Origin: Clostridia bacterium
GTDB taxonomy: Bacteria; Bacillota; Clostridia; Christensenellales; Aristaeellaceae
Direction of reading: 5' to 3'
DNA length: 30,882 nucleotides
Assembly (NCBI GenBank): GCA_017469605.1
Contig: JAFUGB010000040.1
Span: 1-30,882, forward strand
How positions within the stretch are numbered: position 1 is the first letter of the stretch; each line of letters begins with the position of its first letter. Made by a program: the position numbers and the translations under genes. Positions 8,603 to 16,060 of the stretch are shown piece by piece. Under the pieces are notes generated by a model that was given only the letters and a program-made list of their open reading frames with translations, had not been told where the DNA came from and did not search any database.

Positions 8603-8631
8603 TTGAAAAAAAAGCGGCCATGGGTTATAAT
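8603..8631 (+). promoter_or_regulatory. Promoter of the DUF2461 - phosphohexomutase pair
   Basis: TTGAAA (8603-8608), 17 bases, then TATAAT (8626-8631). A GGAGG at 8654-8658 and an ATG at 8664 follow. Confidence 0.8.
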
Positions 8632-8663
8632 CAAAATGGGTTGAAAGGTGAACGGAGGATGTT

Positions 8664-9353
8664 ATGTTTCCAGGGTTCAATAACGATTTGCTTTCTTTTT
8701 ATGCCGATATCCGGTTCAACAACGATAAAACCTTTATGGACGCTCACCGCAAGGAATACTATCAAAAGGTGCGTGATCCTTTTTATGCTTTCATTGACGC
8801 AATGGCGCCCACCATGCTGGCCATCGACGAGGATATGGAGGTGCGGCCCCATAAGTGCCTGAGCCGCATCAACCGGGATACCCGGTTTACCAAGGATAAA
8901 TCGCCCTATCGGGACCATCACTGGGTGGCCTTCCGCCAAGCGGCCCGGGACAAGGACGGCGCGCCCTTCTACTGGTTTGAAATCCGGTTGGAGCAGGTCA
9001 GCTGGGGGATGGGCGTATGGGGCGAAAATCAGGCGCTGTTCGACAGCCTGCGCCGCCGCATCCAGGCGAGGCCCCAGGAGGTGGCGCAGGCCATGCGCGC
9101 GGCCTGGGAGCATGGCTTTGCCGTGGGCGGGCAGACCTGGAAAAAGAACATGCAGCCGCCCCCACAGGTGCCCGAAATGCTGAAAAGCCTGTATCCGGCG
9201 CGGACGCTGTACGTGGAAAAAACGGGCATCGATCCCGCCTGGATTTTTGACGGAGGAATTGTGGAGCGCGTGGCCGCTGATTTCAAGGCGCTGGCGCCGG
9301 TATGGCGGCTGCTGCGCGGGCTCAACGATATTGAGGGGGAGAGCGTAGAATGA
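8664..9353 (+). CDS. DUF2461 family protein
   Basis: The 229-residue protein fits DUF2461 (TIGR02453). Visible family stretches are the N-terminal LSFYADIRFNNDKTFMDAHR, then RINRDTRFTKDKSPYRDH at about residues 69-86, and the later WGMGVW and GFAVGG segments. Full-length proteins of this family are about 210-230 residues. No reaction is established for the family. The ATG has a good GGAGG upstream. The stop overlaps the start of the phosphohexomutase gene (ATGA at 9350-9353), so the two are translationally coupled. The coupling gives no clear functional link. Confidence 0.88.
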   Translation: MFPGFNNDLLSFYADIRFNNDKTFMDAHRKEYYQKVRDPFYAFIDAMAPTMLAIDEDMEVRPHKCLSRINRDTRFTKDKSPYRDHHWVAFRQAARDKDGAPFYWFEIRLEQVSWGMGVWGENQALFDSLRRRIQARPQEVAQAMRAAWEHGFAVGGQTWKKNMQPPPQVPEMLKSLYPARTLYVEKTGIDPAWIFDGGIVERVAADFKALAPVWRLLRGLNDIEGESVE

Positions 9354-10861
9354 TCAATTACCAGTCACTTAAGAGCGGAACCGATGTGCGCGGCTGCGCC
9401 ATGGGCGAAAACGCCGTACTCACCAATGAAGTGGCGCTGTGCATTGGCGGCGCCTTTATTACCTGGCTCAGCGAAAAAACCGGCAAGCATCCCGAGCAGA
9501 TGACCGTGGCCATCGGCCGGGACAGCCGTATCACCGGCCCGGAAATCCTGGCGGCCTGCGCCGAGGGCATGGCCCGCTGCGGCGCGCAGGTATGGGACTT
9601 TGGCATGTGCACCACGCCCGCCATGTATATGAGCCTGTTCACCGACGGCTTCAAGGCCGACGCTTCGGTGATGGTTACAGCCTCCCATCATCCATCGGAC
9701 CGGAACGGCCTCAAATTTTTCCTGCCCTCCGGCGGCATCAACGGCACCGACCTGAGCATGATCCTGTCCATTGCCCAGAGCACAGCGCCGGTGGCCAGGG
9801 CCCATAAGCCCATTGAAAAGCGGGAGTTCCTGCCGGTATACAAGCAGCAGCTGATGGATCGCGTGCGCCGGGGCCTGGATACCGATGTGGCTTGCCCGCT
9901 GCTGGGGCTGCATGTGGTGGTGGACGCCGGCAACGGCGCCGGCGGCTTTTATGAAGAGATGCTGCGCGAGCTGGGCGCCTGGACCGAGGGCAGCCAGTTC
10001 CTGGAGCCTGATGGGCGCTTCCCCAACCATATTCCCAATCCGGAAAACCCGGAAGCCATGGATGCCGTCAGCCAGGCTGTGCTGAAGGCCGGGGCCGATC
10101 TGGGCCTGATTTTTGATACCGATTGTGACCGTGCCGCCATTGTGGATCAGGCCGGTCGGGAAATCAACCGTAACCGGCTGATCGCCCTGATCAGCGCCAT
10201 CCTGCTGGATAAAAAGCCCGGCGCCACCATCGTGACCGATTCGGTGACCTCCCCCGGCCTGGCCCAGTTCATCACCGAATGGGGCGGCGTGCATTACCGC
10301 TTCAAGCGCGGCTACCGCAATGTGATTGACGAGGCCATTCGCCTGAATGAGGCGGGCATCGATTGCCCCCTGGCCATTGAAACCAGCGGACATGCCGCCC
10401 TGCGGGAAAACCATTGGCTGGACGACGGCATGTATCTGACCACCGTGCTGCTGGTGGAAGCCATGCGGCTCAAGCAGGAGGGAAAGAAATTGAGCTCTCT
10501 GCTGGAGGGGCTTCGGGAGCCGGTGGAGAGCGTGGAACTGCGCCTCAGGATCACCGCGGAGGATTTCCGCGAGGCCGGCCGTGTGGCCATTGAGCAGGTG
10601 ATGGACCGTGCGGCCTTTGCCGAAGGATGGCATATCGCCCCTGATAACCGTGAAGGCGTCCGCATCAATTTTGACCTGGAGGACGGCCTGGACAACGGCT
10701 GGTTCCTGCTGCGGCTGTCTGTGCATGATCCCGTGCTGCCGCTGAACGCTGAAAGCGATGTGAAGGGCGGACTGCATACCATGCTGAGCAAGCTGCTGAC
10801 CGTGCTTGAAAACGCCGAAAACATCGATCTGACACCGTTAAAGGAATTCGTAAACCAATAA
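9350..10861 (+). CDS. Phosphomannomutase/phosphoglucomutase (alpha-D-phosphohexomutase)
   Basis: The 503-residue enzyme interconverts hexose 1- and 6-phosphates through a phosphoserine. Motifs in order are the N-terminal GTDVRG; the active-site loop TASHHPSDRNG with S112 as phosphoserine; the metal loop DTDCDR (residues 256-261); the sugar-binding ETSGH (344-348); and the C-terminal phosphate-binding region near REGVRINF. All four domains are complete. The product feeds nucleotide-sugar synthesis for cell-surface glycans, or glycogen and glucose metabolism. Glucose versus mannose specificity cannot be read with certainty. It is coupled to the DUF2461 gene and followed by murC. Confidence 0.93.
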   Translation: MINYQSLKSGTDVRGCAMGENAVLTNEVALCIGGAFITWLSEKTGKHPEQMTVAIGRDSRITGPEILAACAEGMARCGAQVWDFGMCTTPAMYMSLFTDGFKADASVMVTASHHPSDRNGLKFFLPSGGINGTDLSMILSIAQSTAPVARAHKPIEKREFLPVYKQQLMDRVRRGLDTDVACPLLGLHVVVDAGNGAGGFYEEMLRELGAWTEGSQFLEPDGRFPNHIPNPENPEAMDAVSQAVLKAGADLGLIFDTDCDRAAIVDQAGREINRNRLIALISAILLDKKPGATIVTDSVTSPGLAQFITEWGGVHYRFKRGYRNVIDEAIRLNEAGIDCPLAIETSGHAALRENHWLDDGMYLTTVLLVEAMRLKQEGKKLSSLLEGLREPVESVELRLRITAEDFREAGRVAIEQVMDRAAFAEGWHIAPDNREGVRINFDLEDGLDNGWFLLRLSVHDPVLPLNAESDVKGGLHTMLSKLLTVLENAENIDLTPLKEFVNQ

Positions 10862-10881
10862 TTTGACATGCCGTTTATCCG

Positions 10882-10910
10882 CGCCAGGGAGCGTAACGCT
10901 TTCCCTGGCG
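10882..10910 (+). other. Hairpin between phosphohexomutase and murC
   Basis: CGCCAGGGA (10882-10890) pairs with TCCCTGGCG (10902-10910), and inner AGCG/CGCT can extend the stem. A T-rich stretch follows (ATTTTTGTTTT at about 10920). It may be a partial terminator or processing site between the two genes. Confidence 0.45.
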
Positions 10911-10943
10911 TCCGCTATCATTTTTGTTTTGGGGAGAGAGAAT

Positions 10944-12344
10944 ATGGCGACACCGCGTATCCGCGATTTCAAAGACAGGCGCGTGCATATGATCGGCATT
11001 GGCGGCAGCAGCATGAGCGGGCTGGCCGAAATGCTGCTGAAGCAGGGATACCATATCACCGGCTCGGACAACGCCCACAGCCACGCAGTGGAGCGGCTGG
11101 AAGCAATGGGGGTCAAGGTGTTCATCGGCCATGATGCCCGCAATGTGCAGGATGCCGATGTGCTGGTGTATTCCGCGGCCATCCATCCCGATAATCCGGA
11201 GCGTGCCTGGGCTTTTGCCCACGGCATCCCGCAGATTGAGCGGGCCGAGCTGCTTGGCCAGGTGATGGAGGGACATAAGGACGCGGTGTGCGTCAGCGGC
11301 ACCCATGGCAAAACCACCGTCTCTTCCATGATTGCCCAGGTGCTGCTTGACTGCGGCCTGGATCCGGCGGTGCATATCGGCGGCCGGCTGGATGCCCTGG
11401 GCGGCGGCACGCGCATCGGTTCGGATCGGGTGTTTGTGGCCGAGGCGTGCGAGTACGCGGGCAGCTTCCTGCATATGCATCCCACCGTGGCCGTGGTGCT
11501 GAACATTGAGGAGGATCATCTGGACTATTACAAGGACATCCGGCATATTGAGGAAGCTTTCTTTAATTTCTGCTCCCTTCTGCCGTCAAACGGCTTGGTG
11601 CTGGGCTGCGGCGATGATCCCCGGGTGCTGAAAATGCTTGATCGGCTGGACCGGCGTCATGAAACCTTTGGCTTTCATGGCGATTGTGATTGGCATCCCC
11701 AAAACCTGGCAATTGGCGAGCTGGGCAAACCGTCCTTTGACGTGGTATACCAGGGCCAGGGGATTTGCCATGTGGCGCTGGGGGTGGCAGGCAGGTTTAA
11801 TATTGTTAACGCCTTGGCCGCGCTGGCCAGCGCTCACGCCATGGGAGCCGATATGCGGCAGGCAGCCGCTTCGCTGGGCCGCTTTGCCGGCGCCCACAGG
11901 CGGTTTGAGCATACCGGCGATATCGACGGCGTGCATATGTACCATGATTACGGCCATAATCCCACCGAGATGCGCGGAGCCATCAGCGTGGCCTGTGAAC
12001 AGGGCGCCGCCCATGTTTGGGCAGTGATGCAGCCCCATACCTACAGCCGGGTCAAAACGCTGTTCAAGGATTACCTGACCTGTACCGAGGCGGCGGACTA
12101 TACACTGGTCACTGATATTTTTGCCGCCCGGGAAACCGACCCCGGCGATATCAACAGCCAGATGCTCGTGGATGGGATGCGCCAACATGGCGTCCATGCC
12201 GTGCTCACGCCCACCTTTGACGATACCGAAGCCTACCTCCGTGCCCACTGGCAGCCCGGCGATCTGGTGCTGACCATGGGCTGCGGCAATATCAACCTGC
12301 TGAACGAGCAGATGCAAAAGCACGGGGATACCCGGAAACAGTAA
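10944..12344 (+). CDS. murC: UDP-N-acetylmuramate--L-alanine ligase
   Basis: The 466-residue cytoplasmic Mur ligase adds L-alanine to UDP-MurNAc using ATP, the first step of the peptidoglycan stem peptide. Visible motifs are the N-terminal MIGIGGSSMSGLAEML with TGSDNAHS (UDP-MurNAc binding); the P-loop GTHGKTT at 119-125; EACEYAGSFLHMHP; the middle-domain NIEEDHLDYY; and the C-terminal DYGHNPTEM and MQPHTYSRV, which are MurC-specific (the common form is DYAHHPTEI). The ATG at 10944 is chosen because GGGGAGAG lies just upstream and the protein aligns from there; the frame is open earlier without a good start. It lies apart from other mur/div genes. Confidence 0.94.
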   Translation: MATPRIRDFKDRRVHMIGIGGSSMSGLAEMLLKQGYHITGSDNAHSHAVERLEAMGVKVFIGHDARNVQDADVLVYSAAIHPDNPERAWAFAHGIPQIERAELLGQVMEGHKDAVCVSGTHGKTTVSSMIAQVLLDCGLDPAVHIGGRLDALGGGTRIGSDRVFVAEACEYAGSFLHMHPTVAVVLNIEEDHLDYYKDIRHIEEAFFNFCSLLPSNGLVLGCGDDPRVLKMLDRLDRRHETFGFHGDCDWHPQNLAIGELGKPSFDVVYQGQGICHVALGVAGRFNIVNALAALASAHAMGADMRQAAASLGRFAGAHRRFEHTGDIDGVHMYHDYGHNPTEMRGAISVACEQGAAHVWAVMQPHTYSRVKTLFKDYLTCTEAADYTLVTDIFAARETDPGDINSQMLVDGMRQHGVHAVLTPTFDDTEAYLRAHWQPGDLVLTMGCGNINLLNEQMQKHGDTRKQ

Positions 12345-12381
12345 ACACCGAAGCCAGATTAAAAGCGGAACCTGCCTGGTT

Positions 12382-12457
12382 GGAATTTGCGGGATACCGG
12401 AAGGGGCGCCGCACCTTAAAACCCGCTGGGGCGGAAAGCTCCACCCCAGGCCCCGGC
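12382..12457. repeat. Structured intergenic repeat, copy 2
   Basis: This is the diverged second copy of the 5252-5329 element, in the same orientation. The long stem is CTGGGGCGGA (12426-12435) with TCCACCCCAG (12440-12449). Compared with copy 1, the base pair next to the loop changed from G-C to A-T on both sides, a compensatory change. One other position became a C-A mismatch. It lies 38 bases after murC. Confidence 0.7.
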
Positions 12458-12524
12458 TGTGACGACAGACCGTTGGCCGCAGCCGCGCAATCGCCCCGGC
12501 CAGGCAACGGGAACGCAAAGCGCA

Positions 12525-12594
12525 CAGGAAAAAGCAGGGCAATTTGCAGATAAACAAGGAGACTTGTTTTATCACAGATTGCCCTGCTTTCCTG
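12525..12594 (-). terminator. Long hairpin, probable terminator of the trpXYZ operon
   Basis: AAAGCAGGGCAAT (12531-12543) pairs perfectly with ATTGCCCTGCTTT (12578-12590). Inside is a second stem, GATAAACAAG with CTTGTTTTATC, around a GAGA loop. Read on the minus strand the 3' arm is followed directly by T's, so it can end transcripts coming from trpZ, 159 bases upstream. The length of the structure is unusual for a simple terminator. Confidence 0.55.
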
Positions 12595-12596
12595 AT

Positions 12597-12720
12597 GCCC
12601 TGCAGCGCTCTTGGCGGCAAAAGCGCTGCAGGCGCAGGCTGTTTGTTGATCGCGGTTCCCGGCATTGCCGGGATGGGTGTCCAGAGGGGCTTTCAGCAAA
12701 GAGCGGGCCGTGCAGGCCCG
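12597..12720. other. Cluster of hairpins in a non-coding stretch
   Basis: Three further inverted repeats follow each other. CCTGCAGCGCT (12599-12609) pairs with AGCGCTGCAGG (12622-12632). CCCGGC (12658-12663) pairs with GCCGGG (12667-12672). CGGGCC (12704-12709) pairs with GGCCCG (12715-12720). I see no convincing gene in 12345-12752. The stretch may hold a structured RNA or decayed repeats. Confidence 0.5.
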
Positions 12721-12752
12721 GGCGTTTCCCCGTGTAACCTGTAGTGCTGTGC

Positions 12753-13553
12753 TTACTGTTTTCCCTCCGTGCCCAGCAGCATCCGGTCGTTATCCAGTTC
12801 GCGGCCGCTGGCCTGGCGGAATTTGTCGGTCAGGTCGCGGATGGTCAGCTTGCCGCGCTCCTCGCCGGATACATCGTAAATGATGCGCCCGCGGTCCATC
12901 ATCAGGGTGCGGTTGCCTAATTCCAGGGCGCTTTGCATGTTATGGGTGATCATCAGGCAGGTAATGCGGTTGTCTTCCACAATGCTCCGCGTCAGGTTCA
13001 GCACCTTTTCCGCCGTCCCCGGATCCAGGGCGGCGGTATGCTCGTCCAGCAGCAGCACCTTGGGCGCCTGGTAGGTGGCCATCAGCAGCGTCAGCGCCTG
13101 GCGCTGGCCACCCGAGAGCAGCCCCACGGGCTGTTTCATACGGTCCTCCAGGCCCATGCCCAGCAAGGCCAGGCGATCCCGGAAGGATTTTTTGTCGGCG
13201 GCGGTGATATGGGACAGCCAGCCGCCTATCCCGGCGGCCAGATACAGGTTTTCCTCAATGCTCATATCTGGCGCGCTGCCGCGCATGGGATCCTGGAAAA
13301 GCCTGCCAATTTGCCGGGCCCGCTTGTGCTCCGGCAGCATGGTGATGTTTTGCCCGTCCAGGTAAACGGTGCCGGTATCGGTGAAAAAGCTGCCGCAGAT
13401 GGCGTTGAACAGCGTGGACTTGCCTGCGCCGTTGGCCCCGATGATGCTGATAAAATCCCCGGGAAGCACATGCAGCGAAAGATGGTCCAGCGCCAGCTTG
13501 GCGTCGGCAGTGCCCGGATGGAAGGTTTTGGAGACGTCATTGAGCCTGAGCAT
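12753..13553 (-). CDS. trpZ: ABC transporter ATPase, tryptophan-type uptake system
   Basis: The 266-residue ABC ATPase powers the uptake system encoded just upstream. Walker A is GANGAGKST (39-47), the signature is LSGGQRQALTLLM, and Walker B is VLLLDEHTAALDP. The histidine after the catalytic Glu is typical of ATPases that partner PF04392-type binding proteins. The ATG (13553-13551) overlaps the permease stop by one base (TGATG), giving translational coupling. It is the last gene of a three-gene operon under a tryptophan T-box. The symbol follows published naming of T-box-linked trpXYZ loci; the substrate is inferred from the leader. Confidence 0.85.
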   Translation of the reverse strand: MLRLNDVSKTFHPGTADAKLALDHLSLHVLPGDFISIIGANGAGKSTLFNAICGSFFTDTGTVYLDGQNITMLPEHKRARQIGRLFQDPMRGSAPDMSIEENLYLAAGIGGWLSHITAADKKSFRDRLALLGMGLEDRMKQPVGLLSGGQRQALTLLMATYQAPKVLLLDEHTAALDPGTAEKVLNLTRSIVEDNRITCLMITHNMQSALELGNRTLMMDRGRIIYDVSGEERGKLTIRDLTDKFRQASGRELDNDRMLLGTEGKQ

Positions 13554-14485
13554 CAGACGGTCCCCCTTTCGCCGGCTGCCCGATAGCGGCGCAGCAGCAG
13601 CACGCCCTGTTCCTTGAGATAGGGGCCCGAAATGGCCAATATCACAATCACCGAGGACACGGCCTTGAGCATGAAGGCCGGCATATTGAGACGCAGCGCC
13701 AGGGTATATACCAGGCGGAAAATGAAAGCGCCCAGCACCGCGCCCACAGCGCGCAGGGGAATGCTCCTGCGTCCCAGAAAAACGCCGCCGATCAGCAGCG
13801 AGGCCAGCGCCACGGTCACCATGCCGCTGCCCATATTGATATCAAAGGACTTTTGCTGCTGCGCCATCAGGCAGCCGGACAGGCCGGTGAAGGCGTTGGA
13901 AACGCACAGGCCCACCGTGGTGGTAAATGTGGGATTGATGGAGGAGGAGCGCACCATATCCGCGTTGCTGCCCGTAGCTCGAATGGACAATCCCAGCCGC
14001 GTGCGCAGGAAAAAGCTGAGGAACAGGATCACCAGCGTGACCGCCGCCAAAAGCACCAGCAGCTTGTACTGCCCGCTGAGAGCCGTGCCGCCCAGCGCTT
14101 CTTTGGCCATGCTGAATACCGTGGGCGTTTTGTTCATATTCAGCTGCGCTTTGCTGCCGGTGATGGCCATATTGACCGAGTACAGGCCGGTATTGACCAC
14201 GATGCCGGCCAGCAGGCTTTGCACACCCATGCGCGTTTGCAGCACGGCGGTTATCAGTCCGCTGAGCGATCCCGCCAGCATGGCGGCGGGCAGCGAGAGC
14301 CATGGATGACCGCTGAGCGCCACCACAGCGCCCACAGCCGCGCCCAGCGTGAAGCAGCCGTCGGTGGACAGATCGCACACGTTCAGCATGGAATAGCTAA
14401 GGAAAAGGGCCAGCACGGTCAGGGCGTTGACCAATCCCAGCTCCAGCGCGGTCTGCCCCAGGGAGAGGATTTTATCAAAACTCAT
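13553..14485 (-). CDS. trpY: ABC transporter permease, tryptophan-type uptake system
   Basis: The 310-residue integral membrane protein has about eight to nine hydrophobic segments and resembles permeases of the branched-chain amino acid/sugar class that partner PF04392 binding proteins. Characteristic stretches are NVCDLSTDGCFTLGAAVGA near the N-terminus and NAFTGLSGCLMAQQQ in the middle. The ATG at 14485 is preferred over the in-frame TTG at 14500 because GGAG lies nine bases upstream of the ATG and within the longer version. It follows trpX after a gap of 102 bases that contains a strong hairpin, and overlaps trpZ by one base. Confidence 0.85.
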   Translation of the reverse strand: MSFDKILSLGQTALELGLVNALTVLALFLSYSMLNVCDLSTDGCFTLGAAVGAVVALSGHPWLSLPAAMLAGSLSGLITAVLQTRMGVQSLLAGIVVNTGLYSVNMAITGSKAQLNMNKTPTVFSMAKEALGGTALSGQYKLLVLLAAVTLVILFLSFFLRTRLGLSIRATGSNADMVRSSSINPTFTTTVGLCVSNAFTGLSGCLMAQQQKSFDINMGSGMVTVALASLLIGGVFLGRRSIPLRAVGAVLGAFIFRLVYTLALRLNMPAFMLKAVSSVIVILAISGPYLKEQGVLLLRRYRAAGERGTV

Positions 14486-14528
14486 AAGTATGCGCTCCAA
14501 AGAATATTATTGCCAAAAGCAAACGGGA

Positions 14529-14566
14529 GCGGAAGGGAAGACAGGAGGAGGAATCTTCCCTTCCGC
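14529..14566 (-). other. Intra-operon hairpin between trpX and trpY
   Basis: GCGGAAGGGAAGA (14529-14541) pairs perfectly over 13 bp with TCTTCCCTTCCGC (14554-14566). No T-run follows on the minus strand. It lies between the binding-protein and permease genes, where such stems often protect the upstream message or partly stop transcription so that more binding protein is made. Confidence 0.6.
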
Positions 14567-14587
14567 GGAGGGATGCGGCGCTTGGCT

Positions 14588-15616
14588 TCAGTTGTTCAGG
14601 TCATTAAAGCTGTCAGCCGTGGTGATGGGCTGCACGACGGTGCAGAAGGGGGCGAACACAGCGGCGATATCGTCATAGTTGAAGCCGATGGCTTCGGCGG
14701 TTTCGGTATTCACGGTGGCGGTGCCGTTATCAAAGGTCAGCACGGGCAGGGTGGCGGGATCGGCGCCCTCCAGCAGGATCTGGGCCGCCAGGTTGGCGGT
14801 TTCCACGCCCAGGTTGGCATAGTCCATGCCGTAGCCCAGGAAGGCGCCGTTCAGGGCGAAGGAATCAGCGCCGGTGTAGTGGGGGATCTTGGCCTCAGCC
14901 AGCGCTTCGTAGATGGACAATTCGGCAGTCATGATGGTGTTATCGGTGGGGGTGAAGACGGCGTCCACGCCATCGGCAATCAGCGCTTCGGCGGCGGCCA
15001 TGACCTCGCTCACGTTGCTGCCGCCATATTCCTTATAGGCCACGCCCTTTGCGTCCAGGATTTCCTTGGCGGCGGCGATAGGGACGTCGGAGGCATCCTC
15101 GGCGCTGTTGTACAGTAGGCCAATCAGATCGGCGTCAGGATCGGCGGCGAAGATCAGGTTAAACACAGCGCCCGTGTCCAGGTAGTCCGAAGTGCCGGTG
15201 ATGTTGGCGCCCGGGGCTTCCAGGCTTTCCACGATGCCGGCGCCCACGGGATCGGATACGGCGGCAAATACCACGGGGATCTTGTTTTCCTCGGTGGCGC
15301 CCTGCATGGCCATGGCTACCGGGGTGGCCACGCCGATCATCAGATCCACATCGTCAGCGATGAAGTTGGCAATGATCTGGTTCAGCAGGTCAAAGTCGAT
15401 GTTGCAGTTTTTTTCTTCAATTTCAAAGGTCACGCCCTTGTCGGCCTCGATGGCGGCCAGCTGGGCTTTGATGTTGGCAATGATCTGGTTCAGGGAAGCG
15501 TCGTCCACAAAGTTGCAGATGCCGATTTTATAACTGGTCTTTTGTTCGGCGGCGGCAATGGACAAAACGGACAGCGTCATGATCAGGGTCAATACGATGG
15601 CGATCAGCTTTTTCAT
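14588..15616 (-). CDS. trpX: ABC transporter substrate-binding protein (PF04392 type), predicted tryptophan binding
   Basis: The 342-residue protein starts with a signal peptide (MKK, hydrophobic core, AAAEQ at about residues 22-26). It then has the two-lobe fold of the ABC_sub_bind family, with stretches such as IGICNFVDDASLNQI, PVVFAAVSDPVGAG and FTPTDNTIM. Tryptophan/tyrosine transport is known for relatives, and the T-box upstream reads UGG (Trp). The signal peptide has no lipobox cysteine, so it does not look like a lipoprotein. The RBS AAAGGAAGG lies upstream of the ATG. It is the first gene of the trpXYZ operon. Confidence 0.88.
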   Translation of the reverse strand: MKKLIAIVLTLIMTLSVLSIAAAEQKTSYKIGICNFVDDASLNQIIANIKAQLAAIEADKGVTFEIEEKNCNIDFDLLNQIIANFIADDVDLMIGVATPVAMAMQGATEENKIPVVFAAVSDPVGAGIVESLEAPGANITGTSDYLDTGAVFNLIFAADPDADLIGLLYNSAEDASDVPIAAAKEILDAKGVAYKEYGGSNVSEVMAAAEALIADGVDAVFTPTDNTIMTAELSIYEALAEAKIPHYTGADSFALNGAFLGYGMDYANLGVETANLAAQILLEGADPATLPVLTFDNGTATVNTETAEAIGFNYDDIAAVFAPFCTVVQPITTADSFNDLNN

Positions 15617-15665
15617 GGGGTTACCTTCCTTTCAAATTTACATTCTTTTGTTATTCTGCGTGGGG

Positions 15666-15693
15666 CCTTCCGCGACGGCCGTGACGCGGAAGG
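15666..15693 (-). other. Hairpin in the trpX 5' leader, after the T-box terminator
   Basis: CCTTCCGCG (15666-15674) pairs with CGCGGAAGG (15685-15693); the loop contains the self-complementary ACGGCCGT. It lies between the T-box terminator and the trpX start, about 50 bases before the start codon. It may stabilise the readthrough message. No T-run follows. Confidence 0.5.
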
Positions 15694-15702
15694 GATGGAA
15701 TT

Positions 15703-15742
15703 AAAAACGCCCCAGCGCACATATTTCCTGTGCGCTGAGGCG
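15703..15742 (-). terminator. T-box leader terminator
   Basis: CGCCTCAGCGCAC (15742-15730) pairs with GTGCGCTGGGGCG (15720-15708) over 13 bp with one G-T pair, followed by TTTTT (15707-15703). The 5' arm shares CCTCAGC with the antiterminator helix, so the two structures exclude each other. Confidence 0.93.
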
Positions 15743-15987
15743 GTATTCCCGTGGTGCCACTCAGCTTCGTCCGGTTGCCCGGAACGCGCTCTGACCGCAT
15801 ACACATGATATGCGCCGTGCTGATAACGGGTACGGTCCCCGTCGGCTGCTACTTGCGGATCGCCCGCTTTCGGCCGCCCTCAGAAGTCCATTCATCCGGT
15901 TGTTCCCTGCCGCATTTTCACCGCCAGCGGCTCTCTGAAAGGTTCGGCGCCGGATTACTTCTCTTCGTCAAAGGTTTCTGTGAAGTT
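15703..15987 (-). promoter_or_regulatory. Tryptophan T-box riboswitch controlling trpXYZ
   Basis: Read on the minus strand, the leader shows every main part of a T-box. Stem I base: AGAAG/CTTCT and TCCGG/CCGGA enclose an internal loop whose 3' side holds GAATGGA. The specifier codon there is TGG (15890-15888), tryptophan, followed by the usual A. The AG-bulge region AGAGAGCCG and GGCGGTGAAA form the distal Stem I. The antiterminator has GCTGAG/CTCAGC with the bulge TGGCACC (15759-15753). Its variable base is C, which pairs with the G discriminator usual for tRNA-Trp. A terminator follows. Uncharged tRNA-Trp should allow readthrough into trpX. Confidence 0.93.
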
Positions 15988-15993
15988 GTGTAT

Positions 15994-16022
15994 AATTTAT
16001 CATACCTGATGCAATCTGTCAA
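15994..16022 (-). promoter_or_regulatory. Promoter of the T-box leader / trpXYZ
   Basis: Consensus TTGACA (16022-16017), a 17-base spacer and TAAATT (15999-15994) with TG one base before it (extended -10). Transcription should begin near 15987, just before Stem I. Confidence 0.8.
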
Positions 16023-16060
16023 GAACAAAATGGTGGAAAAACATCCGAAATACAATAGGG

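Noticed and set aside
10863..10891. A TTGACA sequence just before murC as a promoter
   Set aside because: No -10-like hexamer lies at 16-18 bases; that position falls in the GC-rich hairpin.
12345..12752. Small protein-coding genes in the gap after murC
   Set aside because: The short open frames there have no good ribosome site, change frame across hairpins and have low-complexity translations.
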